Origin: Proales similis
Lineage: Eukaryota > Rotifera > Eurotatoria > Ploima > Proalidae
Direction: 5' to 3'
Assembly (NCBI GenBank): GCA_019059635.1
Contig: JAGVRJ010000008.1
Coordinates: 682,001 to 746,000, forward strand
Length of the DNA stretch: 64,000 bases
Shown: piece after piece, positions 21,560-33,715 of the stretch
How positions within the stretch are numbered: the first letter of the stretch is position 1
Layout: each line of letters begins with the position of its first letter
Notes under the pieces: generated by a model
Databases searched by the model: none
Seen by the model: only the letters and a program-made list of their open reading frames with translations
What the model was told of the DNA's origin: nothing
Position numbers and translations under genes: made by a program

Positions 21560-22411
21560 CTTTAACTGCCTCAATTTTTCAAAGTTAAAATTAGACTGAT
21601 TTGATGAAAGCGTTCAAATTTATATGTTGCGCCAAGGTGCTTTATCGAAACTTGTTTATAACAATCTCAAGACAGGACTTTAATCACTACATTCATTGAG
21701 TCACTCGATGGCTTGGCTCGTTTCATGTCCGCTCACTCACTCTGCGATCACGCTTTTCTCCGCGCCAAACACATGCGAAAAAGAAATTGTTAGCTAAACA
21801 AGACGACCTTCATCTTATCTCTGTATTTACTTGTCTTGAATTAAAGAACGTGTAGCTAATAAATATTCTGCCCGATTCTATTATGCCTTATTTGTTTGTT
21901 TTGATTAAATAAGAGAGCACCTGGACGAATAGCGGCCGAATACGCTAAACTGGACACGTTTTTTTTTTCGCCGAATTTTGTGTACTTAAGTGTCTGTGTG
22001 CGTCAGTGTCTGTGTAGAGCAAATTCGGGAAAATTCCACATAGATTGGCCTATGCGCTTTGATGAAAAGTTAGTATACATAGCGAGAAAGAATATCTTTG
22101 TTTAAATTGCAACAACTACTATCCGAGAAGAGCAAGCAAGAAAAGGCCCAAGTGATGATGGAAAAAAGGATGATTGAAATCATAAACAAAGTTGATATTG
22201 ACATTTAACTTCAATTTATGCGCTTAAATATAGACGATTCTAAATAGAGCGGCGAATGACTGGAGCTAAACAAGACCTTTAAAGATCTAATATTAAGAGT
22301 TTATGATAACCGGGTCAGCATCGAGGCATTAGTTGCATGGTTTCAACTCCTGGAAGTGAAAGATTGACTAAGAGCGCTCCTGGTCTGACCAAGCTATCAT
22401 TTCGAGCTTCA
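21560..22411. other. Spacer between SLC34 copies 1 and 2
   Basis: About 850 bases, presumably the promoter of copy 1 and 3' flank of copy 2. Short poly-T at 21960. No gene seen. Confidence 0.6.
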
Positions 22412-24300
22412 TTACGGTTCACTTGTTTGCCAGTCTGAACTTTTGATCTGGTCCATACTGACTATCTCCGGCTCAGGAGTTGATTGAACATTTCTCGCAT
22501 TTTTGCAGCAACACAAGCAAAAGCGCTGCGCGAACTTGTCGTAAGGCGCCAAAGAACGTAGCTGAAGCGGAAGAAACTCCCACGTTCTAAGCAACTCAGG
22601 CAGCCATTCGGGTTTTTTACTCTGCATCACGTTGATTATGATGACAGTCGCAAGAAGAACCATTATTGGAATGAATAGGCACAAAAATGCAATCCTTCAA
22701 CATTATATAGTCAGTGTATCATACGAATAGGTGATTATGTTGGATACTCACAGGCCGAGAAAAGACAGTGCAAAGATCAAGCCGGGTATTAGCAGAAAGG
22801 CGACAATCAAGTAGACCACAGCGAACCAGCGATACTCGGCCGAGGTCGCTCCGAGCAACTTGGCGATCTTGATCGGCACTATCCGCATGAACGGCAGCGG
22901 GTACCAGATGAGAATTCCTTTTCAAATGTAAAAGTTGAGAATTTCGAAATACAAGCTAGTCAAGTCTTACCTGCAATGTTGAACACTGTGTGGCACAAAG
23001 CAATCTGAAGCGACTCCCTGAAATTAGTTGTTGAGCCGAGTGCTGCCAGGAGCCCAGTAAAAGTGGTTCCGATGTTGGAGCCGAGTGTGAGAGGGAATAT
23101 GCGCTCCAGAGAGATGATGCCCAGTCCGACCAGAGGCACCAAGGTCGATGTGAACACTGAGCTTGACTGAAGTATGATGGTGAACACCGCCCCTATCTGC
23201 AGAGAGGTTAAATAAGCTGCCCGTTGCATTGTTGAATGGCCAGTACCAGTAGAGAGATCGTGCCTGTCGTGTATTTTAGAATACCTTCAGGCTCGCTGTT
23301 GACAAACTTGGTCAGAATATTGGCCACTGCGCCTTTGAATATTGAGCTGAGAATTTTGACCATCAAAATCAAGCAGAACGAGAGAATGACCACAGAGACT
23401 ATCAAGAGTAAGAGACCGATTGTCCATTCTGGCCACTCGACATTTTCAAACAAGAAGCCGCCTGTTTAGAAGAGATCAGTTCCTCCTCCTGGCCATAAGA
23501 TTATCCGTCCAACTTACACGATGAGTTCTTGAACTCGCCACAAACCGACTTTTTTATGAGCGTTCGATTCGACTCGCCGAATACTCCGATCTCGTTGAGA
23601 ACCTCATTGTCGATTTGTATGATCAAGTTTGTGATCGGTTTCGTAATTACGGACAGAAACTCGACATTTGCCACGTCAGCTGATTGGCCATCGCCCACAA
23701 ACCAATAGACCATGACGCCGGTGAGCCAGGCCAAGAAGCCGGTGGCGATCTCCAGCGGCAATAAAACTGCGACCGCCAGCAGATTGAACGCATCGTGCAC
23801 TGTTGCACCAGCAAACGAGCGGCCAAACTTCTCTTTGTCAGCCTGCCAATCAAAGGCTTAAGAAGTTGGCTTAGAAACGAGCATGAAGTTAACCTAATTA
23901 CAGATTGAGTGAGAGATACAAGTGTGCTGGTCACTGAAGTTCCGACGTTTGCTCCCATGATGATAGGCACGGCGCTTTTCACATTCAGGCCAGATGCGAC
24001 GATGCTGACCACAATGCTGGTCGAAGTAGATGAAGATTGCACCAGAACGGTGACAAGTATTCCGACCACCAGACCGGCGATCGGGTTGTCGCTGACCACA
24101 TTGCTGTTTAAAGCTTGACTGGCTGATTTGCCGGCAATTAGCCGAAAGCCGGAGGTCATCAGACTCAGGGCAATTATAAACACATAGAGGCAGCCCAGAA
24201 CTCCCACGGCCTTGAGCACAGAGAAGAAAATGAAGCGAGGCCGACTGTCCTCTTTTTGGTCCAAAGTTTTCAGCTCTGGTTCGCTTGTTGATCTTTCCAT
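22412..24300 (-). CDS. SLC34-type sodium-phosphate cotransporter, copy 2
   Basis: Same layout as copy 1: exon 1 24300-23902 (399 bases, same length as copy 1), then exons to a TAA at 22412. It has both QSSS motifs ([15 protein letters not shown] and [16 protein letters not shown]), GANVGTS, GSNIGTT and the [10 protein letters not shown] tail. The start ATG opens [11 protein letters not shown]. The loop after TM4 differs from copy 1 ([14 protein letters not shown]), and so does the last 20 residues, so the two proteins are true paralogues. Yet exons 3 to 5 contain stretches identical at DNA level to copy 1, one spanning an intron (see repeat entries). Likely a recent duplicate kept similar by gene conversion. 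It is in the same order and orientation as copies 1 and 3. Confidence 0.93.
22803..22985. repeat. Partner of the 183-base identical SLC34 block
   Basis: Matches 20099-20281 (offset 2704). The identity covers intronic bases, so it is not explained by protein constraint. Confidence 0.95.
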
Positions 24301-24772
24301 TTTTTTTTCTGATTTCAGATTCTAGACAATTTTCTTCTCACAACAATTAGATTAGGATCTGAAAACCTAATTTTCTGAAGACACACATTTTTATGAGCTT
24401 TTTTTGGACCCTCAGATGATTAAAAAAAAATGACGACGAGATAGGCCCGACAGACACACAGCCGTAGATAGCCGTGTTGCCAGTTTGCATGAATTGTGAT
24501 CAGACCGCGTGATAAATTCGTCATCACAATCTTATCCGGGACTGCAATCTATCGGCCGAATGTTTGATACTTTCTTACGAGAGAAAGCCTTGGCTCACGT
24601 GTTCAGCTATCCCACCCGACAGATGCAGAAAGACAATCACTCAGAAATATTCGGCTTCGAGTTTTTAATCTTTAACAAAAAAAGAGAGAAAAATGCAAGC
24701 GATGAATACGTCATGAACATGAGAGAAAGCAGCAAGTCAAAGCAATGTCGAATGATAATCAGCACATGGTTG
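24301..24772. other. Spacer between SLC34 copies 2 and 3
   Basis: About 470 bases, AT-rich, holding the likely promoter of copy 2. A frame of 91 codons on the plus strand is Lys-rich noise with no motif. No gene is supported. Confidence 0.55.
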
Positions 24773-26935
24773 CTACTTGCGTAATGAGTATAGATTAGAA
24801 TGAGGCAAGAATTGTTTGCCCGAGTCAAATTCATTGCACACAAGGCGAACTTTGACATGATCTGGCGTGGCCCCATTGCACTCAGACGAATCTGAATTGC
24901 CCTCAGTCTCGGACTGTTCATTTGGTTGGCAGCATGGAAATCGGCCTAGAATCTCGTCATAAAAGCGGAGAGATCTGAGTGGGCGAGGCAAGAAATGCCA
25001 TGTTCGAAGTTTGATGGGCAGTCCTTCTGGATTCACAGTTTGCATTCTGTTTACAAACAAAACAAATATCGCGCCGCACACCAATGGCGCCGCGATAGAC
25101 CACATTAAAATTCTAAATCATTCGTTCACAAGTTGAATAAGAAATAAAACTCAGCTGCAGCCTAGAACTTACTCATTAATCAAAGACAAGGCCAACACAG
25201 CGCCTGGAATGATGAAAAAGACCATGAGAACGTAGACGACTGCGAACCAACGATACTTGGCCGTGATTGCGCCGAGCTGTTTCGCCAGCCGAATCGGTAT
25301 TCTCCTCAGCATTGGCAGTGGATAAAACAGCAGAATGCCGAATAGATTGAAAAAGACGTGACAGAGCGCGATCTGGAGCGCAAATTGAAGCGTGGCCGAC
25401 GAAGAGCTGATGGCTGCCAGAAGACCGGTGAATGTGGTTCCTGAAAATTGTTTGCCCACATCGAGCTTGGGTCGAATCAGTCAGATTGAGCACGAGTCCT
25501 ACCAAGATTAGAGCCCAGAATGAGCGGATAGACAGTCTCTATGCTGACCAAATCCAGCCCGACCAGCGGCGTGAGAAATGAAGTGAACACAGAGCTACTC
25601 TGAACGACGATTGTGAGGCCTGCGCCAGCCTAGCGTACATAGATTTCACTCTGTGAATAAGAAGGGCCTGTGTAAAAGAAACTAACCAGAATAATGACGT
25701 ATCCGGTCAAGTGGTGAAGACATCCCGGAAATTTAGAGTTAATTAGCTTCTTGACCAGGTTGGCGATCTGGCCTCTGAACAGTGAGTTGAGAATTTTCAC
25801 CATTCCGATCAGACACGAGCTGAGGACGAGCAGGGTGATGATCAGCAGCAAAGTGCCAACGAGCCACTCGGGCAAATCGAATTGCGCGAATAGAAATTTA
25901 CATCGCTCAGGACGACCGTAGGCGTCTTTGCAGTCGCTTTTAATGAAACTTTTGTTTGAGCTGTTCGAATCGATTTCTGTGATTGCGTTCTTGTCCAGTT
26001 GAATAATCAGATTGCTCAGCGGCTTTGTGATCGCATTCAGCAGCTCGATTTCTTGGCCTTGATCTCGATAGAGCGCCAATGGCTCGACCAGAATGCCGGT
26101 GAACCGACGCAACTCGCCGGTAAACACCTCAAGTGGCAGGAGAACCAAAACACTCAAAAAGTTGAATATGTCATGGACAGTGGCGGCTGCGAACGCGCGT
26201 CGAAAATTAGCTCTACTTCCCTATCCGATCGGAATGAATGTTTTTTTTTCCAAAATTTTTCGCCAAATCAAGTGAACACTTACGGCCATGGAGAATGAAA
26301 CCACAGTGTTGGTAACACTTGTGCCGACATTGGAGCCTAGAGCCAAACTTGAGTCGGTCAGAATTCAAGCTGAGGCTTAAAGGTGTTACCCATCACAATT
26401 GGAATGGCATGTTGGACGTCGATTACTTGGTGCATCGAGCGAATAGGAAATTGTCACTCGCTTGTATGAGGATGGCAACACTTACTCTGCGAAGAGACCA
26501 TGCTGACAATCACGGACGTTGAAGTTGAAGATGACTGCACCAAAATTGTCAAGATGATGCCGACCATGAGACCAACGATTGGATTATCGAGCACCTCATT
26601 CAGGTAGTTGCTGTTTCCAATCAATCGACCTTTGAATATCGGACGTCAAAATGTGATGCTATCCGCCCAAACATCCGCCACATTGAACATACCTCCGAGT
26701 AGACGGAATGCGTCACTCATCAGATGAAGTGAGCAGATGAAGGTGTAGAGACAAAGCAGAAGCAAAACGATCTTGATTGAGATATTGACCACTCGCAGCA
26801 GTTTGCCTTTAGAGTCGAGCGCTAAAGCAGCGAATCAGTCGAATGCTCGAATTCTGTGCCATCAAAGTTCATTTTACAGTGCCAAGTCTGTTGAGCCTCA
26901 ACGGACGATTCATGTTCGCTTTTTTCAGGCGCCAT
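24773..26935 (-). CDS. SLC34-type sodium-phosphate cotransporter, copy 3
   Basis: Third array member, more diverged. The ATG at 26935 opens [11 protein letters not shown]. Exon 2 encodes [20 protein letters not shown] and a later exon the first signature [18 protein letters not shown]. The second signature ([18 protein letters not shown]) lies near 25610-25570. Other blocks are [45 protein letters not shown] and a [16 protein letters not shown] tail ending LYSLRK-stop. The long loop carries NSSNKS, a possible glycosylation site, and [11 protein letters not shown]. It shares no long identical blocks with copies 1 and 2, so it split earlier. More introns interrupt its 5' half. Substrate inference comes from the family only. 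Confidence 0.9.
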
Positions 26936-27081
26936 CTTGATTGTATGGTCCGATGGAACGATTTGAGAAAATGAGGCAAGAAAAGTTTATTGGAATTCAG
27001 AGGGTATGCGACGTATAAAAGTGCAAATAAGAGCTGCAGCAGTAGTCAGAAGCTTCTAATTTATTCATACGAATGTCCAAT

Positions 27082-27832
27082 TTAGTCCTGGAGAGGTGCA
27101 CAGCCGCTTATGTTAGTTTCAATGTATTCGACCTCTTTTAAATTATGAAAATCGCGTCAGACTGCGCCTCTAGTACAAACAACAATGAATGACCTACCCA
27201 GGCCCTTTACGAGCTGTACGATGTTTTTGTAATTTTGCCCGTCGTCACAGTAGGCGCCGTAGATGTTTGAAATAGAAAATGCGCGAAGCTTCGACTGGAA
27301 CGTGTGCGAGCTGTGGATGGGCGCAATCGTGAAATCAAGAGTGTCGTTGTATTTCTTCACCAAAGTGGTGTGAACGCCCTTAGAACGAAGAGAAATTCCA
27401 GAACTGCTTGATTGTCCTGTCTATTGGCCGCTAACCTGTAGAATGAAATCCACTGAAATATTGTACTGACGCAGGTCGACCGACGAGACAAATGTGTAAC
27501 GTCCGTCGGGTCCTCCGCGCTTGAGCGAACTCGAGACCATGTCGTTGAGTTGGTCGGCGTCGACAGCTTCAAATTCAAGTTAACTTGGCAATCAGCAGTT
27601 TTAAACTAAAAACAGACGCCGCTTACGCAAATAGAATTCAAGAGTACAACACGCGTTTCCTTAAAAAAATAGTCCAAAATGGCGATTATCTTGCGTAGCA
27701 GTTGTGGGCTTCCAAGTGTTCTAATTTACCACAAGTGCCACAGTCTTTTCGCTCACAGTCAGGCGGCTGGCAAGCCGAGACAAGGCTCACGGCCAACACA
27801 ACCAGGACAATCGACGCCTTCAAGTTTGTCAT
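27082..27832 (-). CDS. Unrecognised secreted cysteine-rich protein, 166 residues
   Basis: Five exons fit in phase: 27832-27730, 27659-27627, 27566-27436, 27378-27198 and 27134-27082, giving 166 residues. The first 20 residues (TNLKASIVLVVLAVSLVSA) form a clear signal peptide with cleavage near SA/C. The mature start has cysteines spaced CQPPDC, KDCGTC, GNACC. A conserved-looking TLEFYLP stretch and an SSSLKRGGPDGRYTF segment follow, then SVDLRQYNISVDFILQG with an NIS glycosylation site, DFTIAP, YGAYCDDGQN and a final SGCAP. The beta-strand-like pattern suggests a compact extracellular domain. I do not recognise a family. It lies just upstream of SLC34 copy 3, in the same direction, but I see no reason to link their functions. 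Confidence 0.7.
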
Positions 27833-28178
27833 TTTTCTACAAGCAATCGCGAGAGCTGATTGAGCGGGCGAAACTTAAGAAAACAATTTTTTGTCACTGC
27901 AGCGTTGTTGTCAATTGTCAAGAGTGAAAAAAGCCAGAGCAAATGAAACTGGTCAATGTTTCAACCAAGAACCGAAGCCGATTGTCTGCGTTTCTCTAAG
28001 ATAGAGAGCGTCACGTCAGTGCACGAGCGCGCCAGAAAAAGACGCATGACCCTAATCTGCACGCAAAGATAAGTGGAGACGCTTCGGCCTAGGTGTGATA
28101 GGGCGCATCAAAAACGGTTTTATTACGAATCGACATTAAATGAGGTTGAACAAATTGTTTCAAACAAGACGTCAAGCT

Positions 28179-28685
28179 CTAACGTCGAACAAATTTTCGC
28201 TTTTCTTTCACTTTTTTGTCTTGTTCGACCGGCTCGGGCGCGGGCGCGAAGAACCAGGGACCGAGAAAGTTTATCCACAGCAGATAGAACGCATAAGCGG
28301 GGGCTACGAGCAAAGCGAGCCACAAGTAGTCTGAGATCAGGGTCAGCAAGTAGACAATGCAGGCGAATATGATTATGTCTTTGGCGTATTCGCTGATGTG
28401 TCCGGCCATGTTGAGATCACTGCCGGCCGCGATCACAACGCCGTTCTCGTCCCGAATCGGTCTTCCAATGTGACGAATGAAATTGTAAGCTCCTAGCGAG
28501 CACGATGCGGTCAGGGCATATAAAATCATGAACTTGAGATGAAAACTTTGCCAAAACAGAAGGTAACGAACAACCAGATAGACTACGCTCGAGAGGAGCG
28601 ATAAATTAAAGTAGAAATTAATTGTCTGTCTGTTCTCCTCCAATATTTGCTTCTCGCCACGGGTGCCTTGCTTTCCCTTGCTCAT
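28179..28685 (-). CDS. TMEM208: TMEM208 / SND3-like ER protein
   Basis: Intronless ORF of 168 residues; human TMEM208 has 173. I chose the ATG at 28685 because it gives MSKGKQGTRGEKQILEEN, which aligns with the family start; the frame is also open upstream. The protein has NRQTINFYFNLSLLSSVVY, three to four membrane helices, the GSDLNMAGHISEYAKDIII block, and WINFLGPWFFAP. The tail is lysine-rich. TMEM208 sits in the endoplasmic reticulum and takes part in the SRP-independent SND insertion route. It is divergent from SCAP, 928 bases apart, and both are ER membrane proteins, though this may be chance. Confidence 0.93.
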   Translation of the reverse strand: MSKGKQGTRGEKQILEENRQTINFYFNLSLLSSVVYLVVRYLLFWQSFHLKFMILYALTASCSLGAYNFIRHIGRPIRDENGVVIAAGSDLNMAGHISEYAKDIIIFACIVYLLTLISDYLWLALLVAPAYAFYLLWINFLGPWFFAPAPEPVEQDKKVKEKRKFVRR

Positions 28686-29612
28686 GTCTAACTCTAGCAA
28701 TCTAAAACTAACTAATTTGAACGATGAAGATGTTAGCTGACGTAGCGTCATCTAACCGAAACATTTATGAATTGCTAATTTAGATTCAGGCCATATGACT
28801 CATTCAACTGGCCTCGACGTTCGAGAAGCCAAGCAGAGCTAGAGCTCGGCTAGCTAACGAGATAGACAAATGAATAGATAGGTGAGCACCGAGAGATAAA
28901 GAGAGAACGAGCGGACAAAAACAGAAGGCAACTTCGCAAGAAGGGAAATCAGCGATCAAACATCATCACTTGAGCACGGGACACGCGTGGCGCTTGTCGC
29001 AATTCGGCCAGGTTATGTTCATATTGCACGCAGCAGCTACGACTTGCAGCTATGTATTGTGAATTATAACGAGTAGATTGAGCTTGAGGCAGCCAGAGTA
29101 AAGTAAGAGAGGGCAGAGAGAGAGAGGTGAAGGGAGGGGAGGGTGAGATGGCGTTGACGATAAAAGCGATTATGCTTTAAAATTCATAATAATTGTTGCC
29201 CAATTTTTAGAACGAATTCAAACGCTCGGCTCCTTCCTTTGTCGTCTAGTGCGTTCGGTTGCTGGGCGCAATTGCTCCGACGACCATCGATTTTCAAAGA
29301 AAAGCGATCGCGCCGTGCTTCCTTGCGTCCAACGTGTCCTCCTCATGTTATTCTCTTGTATGTCTCGTTCCTTGTCTGATTTAGTTTGCTCAATCACGAC
29401 GTTTTCACTCTATCCTCAGATGGTTCGATTTTTTCCCCTTCAAAACTTGAATAATTAATGGCTCGGTGACGAACCGATGAGTGTGTGTGTGTGTGCGTGC
29501 TCGGACGAGGCGTAAAACTCGTAAATTTCTCATTTTAATATTCTCAGATGATCGACTAGCTGTGAAACAAGACATCGACCAGGCATCTGATTGTGACGCT
29601 GGTGACCGAAAT
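28686..29612. other. Divergent upstream region of TMEM208 and SCAP
   Basis: About 930 bases between two start codons. It contains GA-rich runs near 28890-29150 and a (GT)n tract at 29481-29494. Likely holds both promoters. No coding signal. Confidence 0.5.
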
Positions 29613-32600
29613 ATGCTTCTTAACAAGTCGAAGCTCAAGGTAAACTTGGTGGCCGCTTTGAAAACTGTGCGTGCTGACGCGTGACTCCTTCAAGGATTTC
29701 GTCGGCATATTCTATTACCGACATGGCCTGTTCTGTGCCTCTCATCCTCTGCCTTGCTTACTCATGGTGTTCGCCGTGGTCTTTCTCTGCTGCTATCCGC
29801 TCAAAGACGTAAACGCATTGACCGGCTCCAACCTAGAACAGTACATTCAGCCTCTGAGCGACTTTGACGGATACGAGGCCAACGCCAAACTCGACAAACT
29901 GACCAGCTACCAAAGACTCGCTGACAAGCCGGTCTGGTATAATCGCATACCAGTCGCCTATATTCAGCGAATTGTGGTCAACTCTGTTATTCAAATACCA
30001 GTGGGCGGAAAGCGTCTCTTTCTGGTCGACTCGTTCCGCGCGCCCTTACAGCAGCTGTTCGAGCTAAATGAGTTCATAAGGAGCTTTCACACTGAATCAC
30101 ATCCATCCGGGCGACAGCAGTCGCTAATCAAAGACGTTTGTTTCCATGTAGACGCTTTATACAACAGCAAGTTCAAAAGCAAACTGCCCGAGTTCAACTG
30201 CCTCTATTTGTCGCCGGCCAATTTCTGGTCAAATGATTTGAGTCTCTTCAATTCGGACAATAATCTAATTAGAACCATAAACGAACTGGCTCCTGAGAGC
30301 AAAGAAGCAGAGCAGAGCGCAGCTGGCGACAGCGACTCTTTCTTTTCCTGGCTCAAGTCGCAGTTCAGCTCGGCAAGTACAAGCGGAGAAAGCGAAACAC
30401 TGAGGAATTTGCTATTCGGCGTCGACTGGGCCAAAGTTCTGACCACTTTGGACGAGCCGATTGACACGGTCCAGAACAGCTCGGCAGACGAGCAGAGCGC
30501 TTTAAATCAAACTCGAAGCTCGATTGTTCTCAAATATGCGATCACGATCGCAATGAAGAGATACGATCGCTTCTTTATCGACGAGCTGCATCAAAAGCTG
30601 AGCGAGCGGTTCAGAAAAATCAACCAGAAATCGTCGTTCATCAACTTCAGCGATCCGGTCGTGCAGAGCAGGCAGACGAAAGAAGGCGAGAAGGTGATCA
30701 CCAATTTACAATTCACCAATCAAAGCTATGCATCGCACATTCCCTACTTGTTCTTGTACCTGCTGCTGTTTCTGTACATTTACATCTCGGTGCACAAAAT
30801 AGAGTTTGTGCGCTCGAAATGGGGCCTTGCGTTTGCGGCCGTGTCTCAGGTGATCGCCTCCTTGTTCATGTCGGTCGGCATCTGCTCCTTTTTCGGCCTG
30901 ACGCCCACTCTGAACGGAAGCGAAATATTCCCCTACTTGATAATATTCATCGGCTTCGAGAACATCGTGGTGCTCACCAAATCGGTGGTGTCCACCCCGA
31001 TCGATTTGGACGTGCGATTCAGAATCGCGCTGGGCCTCAAGAAGGAGAGCTGGCTCATCACCAAGATACTTAGCTTCGAGTTAATAATCATTTTCTTCGG
31101 CCTACTGACCATGGTGCCGGCCATTCAAGAGTTCTGTGTCTTTGCCTATGTCGGCTTGCTTATTGACTTTTTCATGCAAATGACGTTCTACGTCACCGTT
31201 CTGTCGATCGACATTCGTCGCATGGAGCTCAGCGATCTGGACAAGCAGAAATTCATCAAACGCCAGACCGAGAGCAGCCGGGCGCAGCTAAAAGAAAAGT
31301 CGGACAACGGAAAGGCGGCCGACCGACGGCCAGCGTCAAATCGCTTTGCCGCGTTCCGCCTGACGCCAATCCGATCCATTTATTCTCTGCATTCACTTTT
31401 GAACGGACGCAAGTTCTACTCGGCCGTTTTGAACCATGGCATTCAATTGATTTACCAATGGGCGAGCAATCGCATCCTGCAGCGCATAATCATGTTCCTC
31501 AGCGCCTTGTGGATCATTCTCACATTCTACAAGTCGCTTCTGGTCGTAGAGATTTTGCGACATGACGCAAGCGTCAAACGCGAAATGGTCGAGGCCCTGC
31601 TGCCGCGCGGCATCGGCCTCTCGCAGCTCATAAAGGAAAACTTCAATCGCTTTGTGCACATCAACAGAGCGCTGGTGACCACCGATCAGTCCAAAGTGAG
31701 CACCGTCGACACTCTAAAGTGGGGCTACGAGAACTATCTGTACATGACCCGGATGAACATGGGCTCGCGAAGCGCGGAGCCGTCTAGATCGCGCACCCAG
31801 TTCTTGACCGCCTCTGACCACTTTCACTGGCAGAATCTGTTCGACAGCTACAACATCAGCATGGCCAATCGCTATGTGGCTCTCTTGCCGACCATGAACT
31901 TTGTGAACTTGATCGAGCACGCGGACGTGATCAAAAGCCGCAACTTGGACGAGGTGAAAATATTCAACACCGTACTGCGCATAGTCGAAGACGACAGCAC
32001 CCTCGACAGTCTCAAATTCAATTTGAGCGAGTCGATGAACGGCGCCAATCGAAACTACGAGTCGGCGATGTTCGAGCTGATGAGCATCGTCTTGCTCGGC
32101 TTTCCCATAATTCTCTTCATCGCTTACATTCTGGTTCAGTTTTATGCATTTGCCAACTTGAAATTTTCGCTGCGGTTGAGAAATTCTTTCTGGCCGTTCA
32201 ATTCGCTCGAATCGACGTTGAATCATCATGAGTCGAGCAGCTACAATGCGCTGCTGCAGCAGTCAACTGAGCAAGACGACAATTCGCTCAACAAATCCGG
32301 TGCTCTAACGGAGAATGAAGACGAGCTCAATCTCTGTCCGTGGTTGTACTTGAACGAGACGAATCAAAAATCTTGCCACTCGTTTCCGATTGATTTGGTC
32401 GCGTTCAGCTCAAATCGTTGTGCCACTTGCGATCTGAGCAATCAGCTCAACGTGTGGCGTTTCAAATCTTCTCGACTGCAGGCGAGTGGCGAGCCCAAGT
32501 TTTTTACCAAGAGCTACAAACATTTGGCAGCCATTTGGTGCATTCACTTGACTCGGGACGATCGATTCCTGATTACTGGACATGCGGACGGCAGCCTTCA

Positions 32601-33648
32601 CGCACTTGAGTTTGAAACTGGACAATTTCAGGCACTGCCACTGCCCGACGATTTATTGGACAAGGGCGTGACTCACATACTCGAAGTGACGATCGGCGGC
32701 GGCGGCGAGACTCGACTTTCGCCGCAAAATCCTATCCTGGCCTCGGCTCAACAAACTGGCATCGTGCATCCAAGAAGCGCAATCGGGCGACTTGTGGTAG
32801 CCAGATCTGGCGGCGATGTTGAACTTGTTCAACTCTCTGAATGTGCAAGCTCAAGACGCGTTTCGATTGAAACCGTTCAGCGAATCAAACTGCATCGATC
32901 GACAATAATGAGCATCTGCTTGGCCGAGAACACATTGGCCACGACCGCCACCGGCTCCCTGATTCAAATCACTCGCATTAGAGAACACCCGAATTTGATC
33001 GGCGAGGTGCGCATCGATTTAATCGCAAGCCAGCCCAACTATTCACAAACAGAAATCGTCTGTTTGGCCTCGACTCAAAGGCTGCACTATACACTGGCGA
33101 TCGGATACTCAGACGGCTCGATAAACCTGCTCGTTGAGTCTAAGCTGAACAGTCTAGCAGCCAAAACGAGCGGACAAGCGATCGCTCGACTCGTGTTCGG
33201 CCAAGTCAACCTACTGCTGAGTCTGGACACGGCACAGACTCTAAACATCTGGGAATACGGAAAGAGAGCTCTACTAAAGTCCCTTGATCTCACAATAATG
33301 TATCAAAGCAGGCAGCTGAAGATGGGACGAGCTGTGCGCCGTCCAGGTAGAGTCGAGCATCATCCGGTGACGTCGAGCTCGCTCTGTTTGTACTCACGTG
33401 GCATTCTTTTGACCGCTGGCTTCGGCTGCATTTATGCATGGGCGCTGCCCAGAGGTGAGCTTGTGCGAAAGTTGAACATCATTGAAGAGGTAAACACCGA
33501 CCGAGGTGGCTTGCGACTACGCTCCAGCGCGATCAAGTTCATTCAGCCGGTAGAGCCCGATCAGCTGCTGATCGGCGACTCGGCCGAAAATTTCTACACA
33601 ATCCGCCTACCAGCTCACTTTATCAGCCTTCTTTCCAAGTACGAATGA
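29613..33648 (+). CDS. SCAP: SREBP cleavage-activating protein
   Basis: Sterol sensor that escorts SREBP from ER to Golgi. Exon 1 is only 27 bases (29613-29639, MLLNKSKLK); exon 2, 29695-33648, holds everything else in one 3,954-base exon, giving about 1,326 residues (human 1,279). N-terminal marks: YYRHGLFCASHP, CCYPL, VAYIQRIVV, LSPANFWSND. The sterol-sensing domain (residues about 355-525) is strongly conserved: SKWGLAFAAV, SVGICSFFGLTPTLNGSEIF, NIVVLTKSVVSTP, LSIDIRRMEL. The COPII hexapeptide appears as MELSDL where mammals have MELADL. Helices 7 and 8 follow. The C-terminal half has WD40-like repeats from about residue 900 on (LDTAQTLNIWEYG, SRGILLTAGFGCIYAWAL). A single huge exon in a gene this size is unusual next to the intron-rich neighbours. 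Confidence 0.95.
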
Positions 33649-33697
33649 GTGCCCAGTTGGGTCATGTTCAGGCTTGATTGACTTGTAAATTCTCTTT

Positions 33698-33715
33698 TCT
33701 CTCTCTCTCTCTCTC
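33698..33715. repeat. (CT)n run between SCAP and tetraspanin-like gene
   Basis: Short perfect dinucleotide run in the 3' flank of SCAP. Confidence 0.8.

Noticed and set aside
24509-24784. Plus-strand 91-codon ORF near SLC34 copy 3
   Set aside because: Lies in the spacer, overlaps the 3' end of copy 3 and has no domain.
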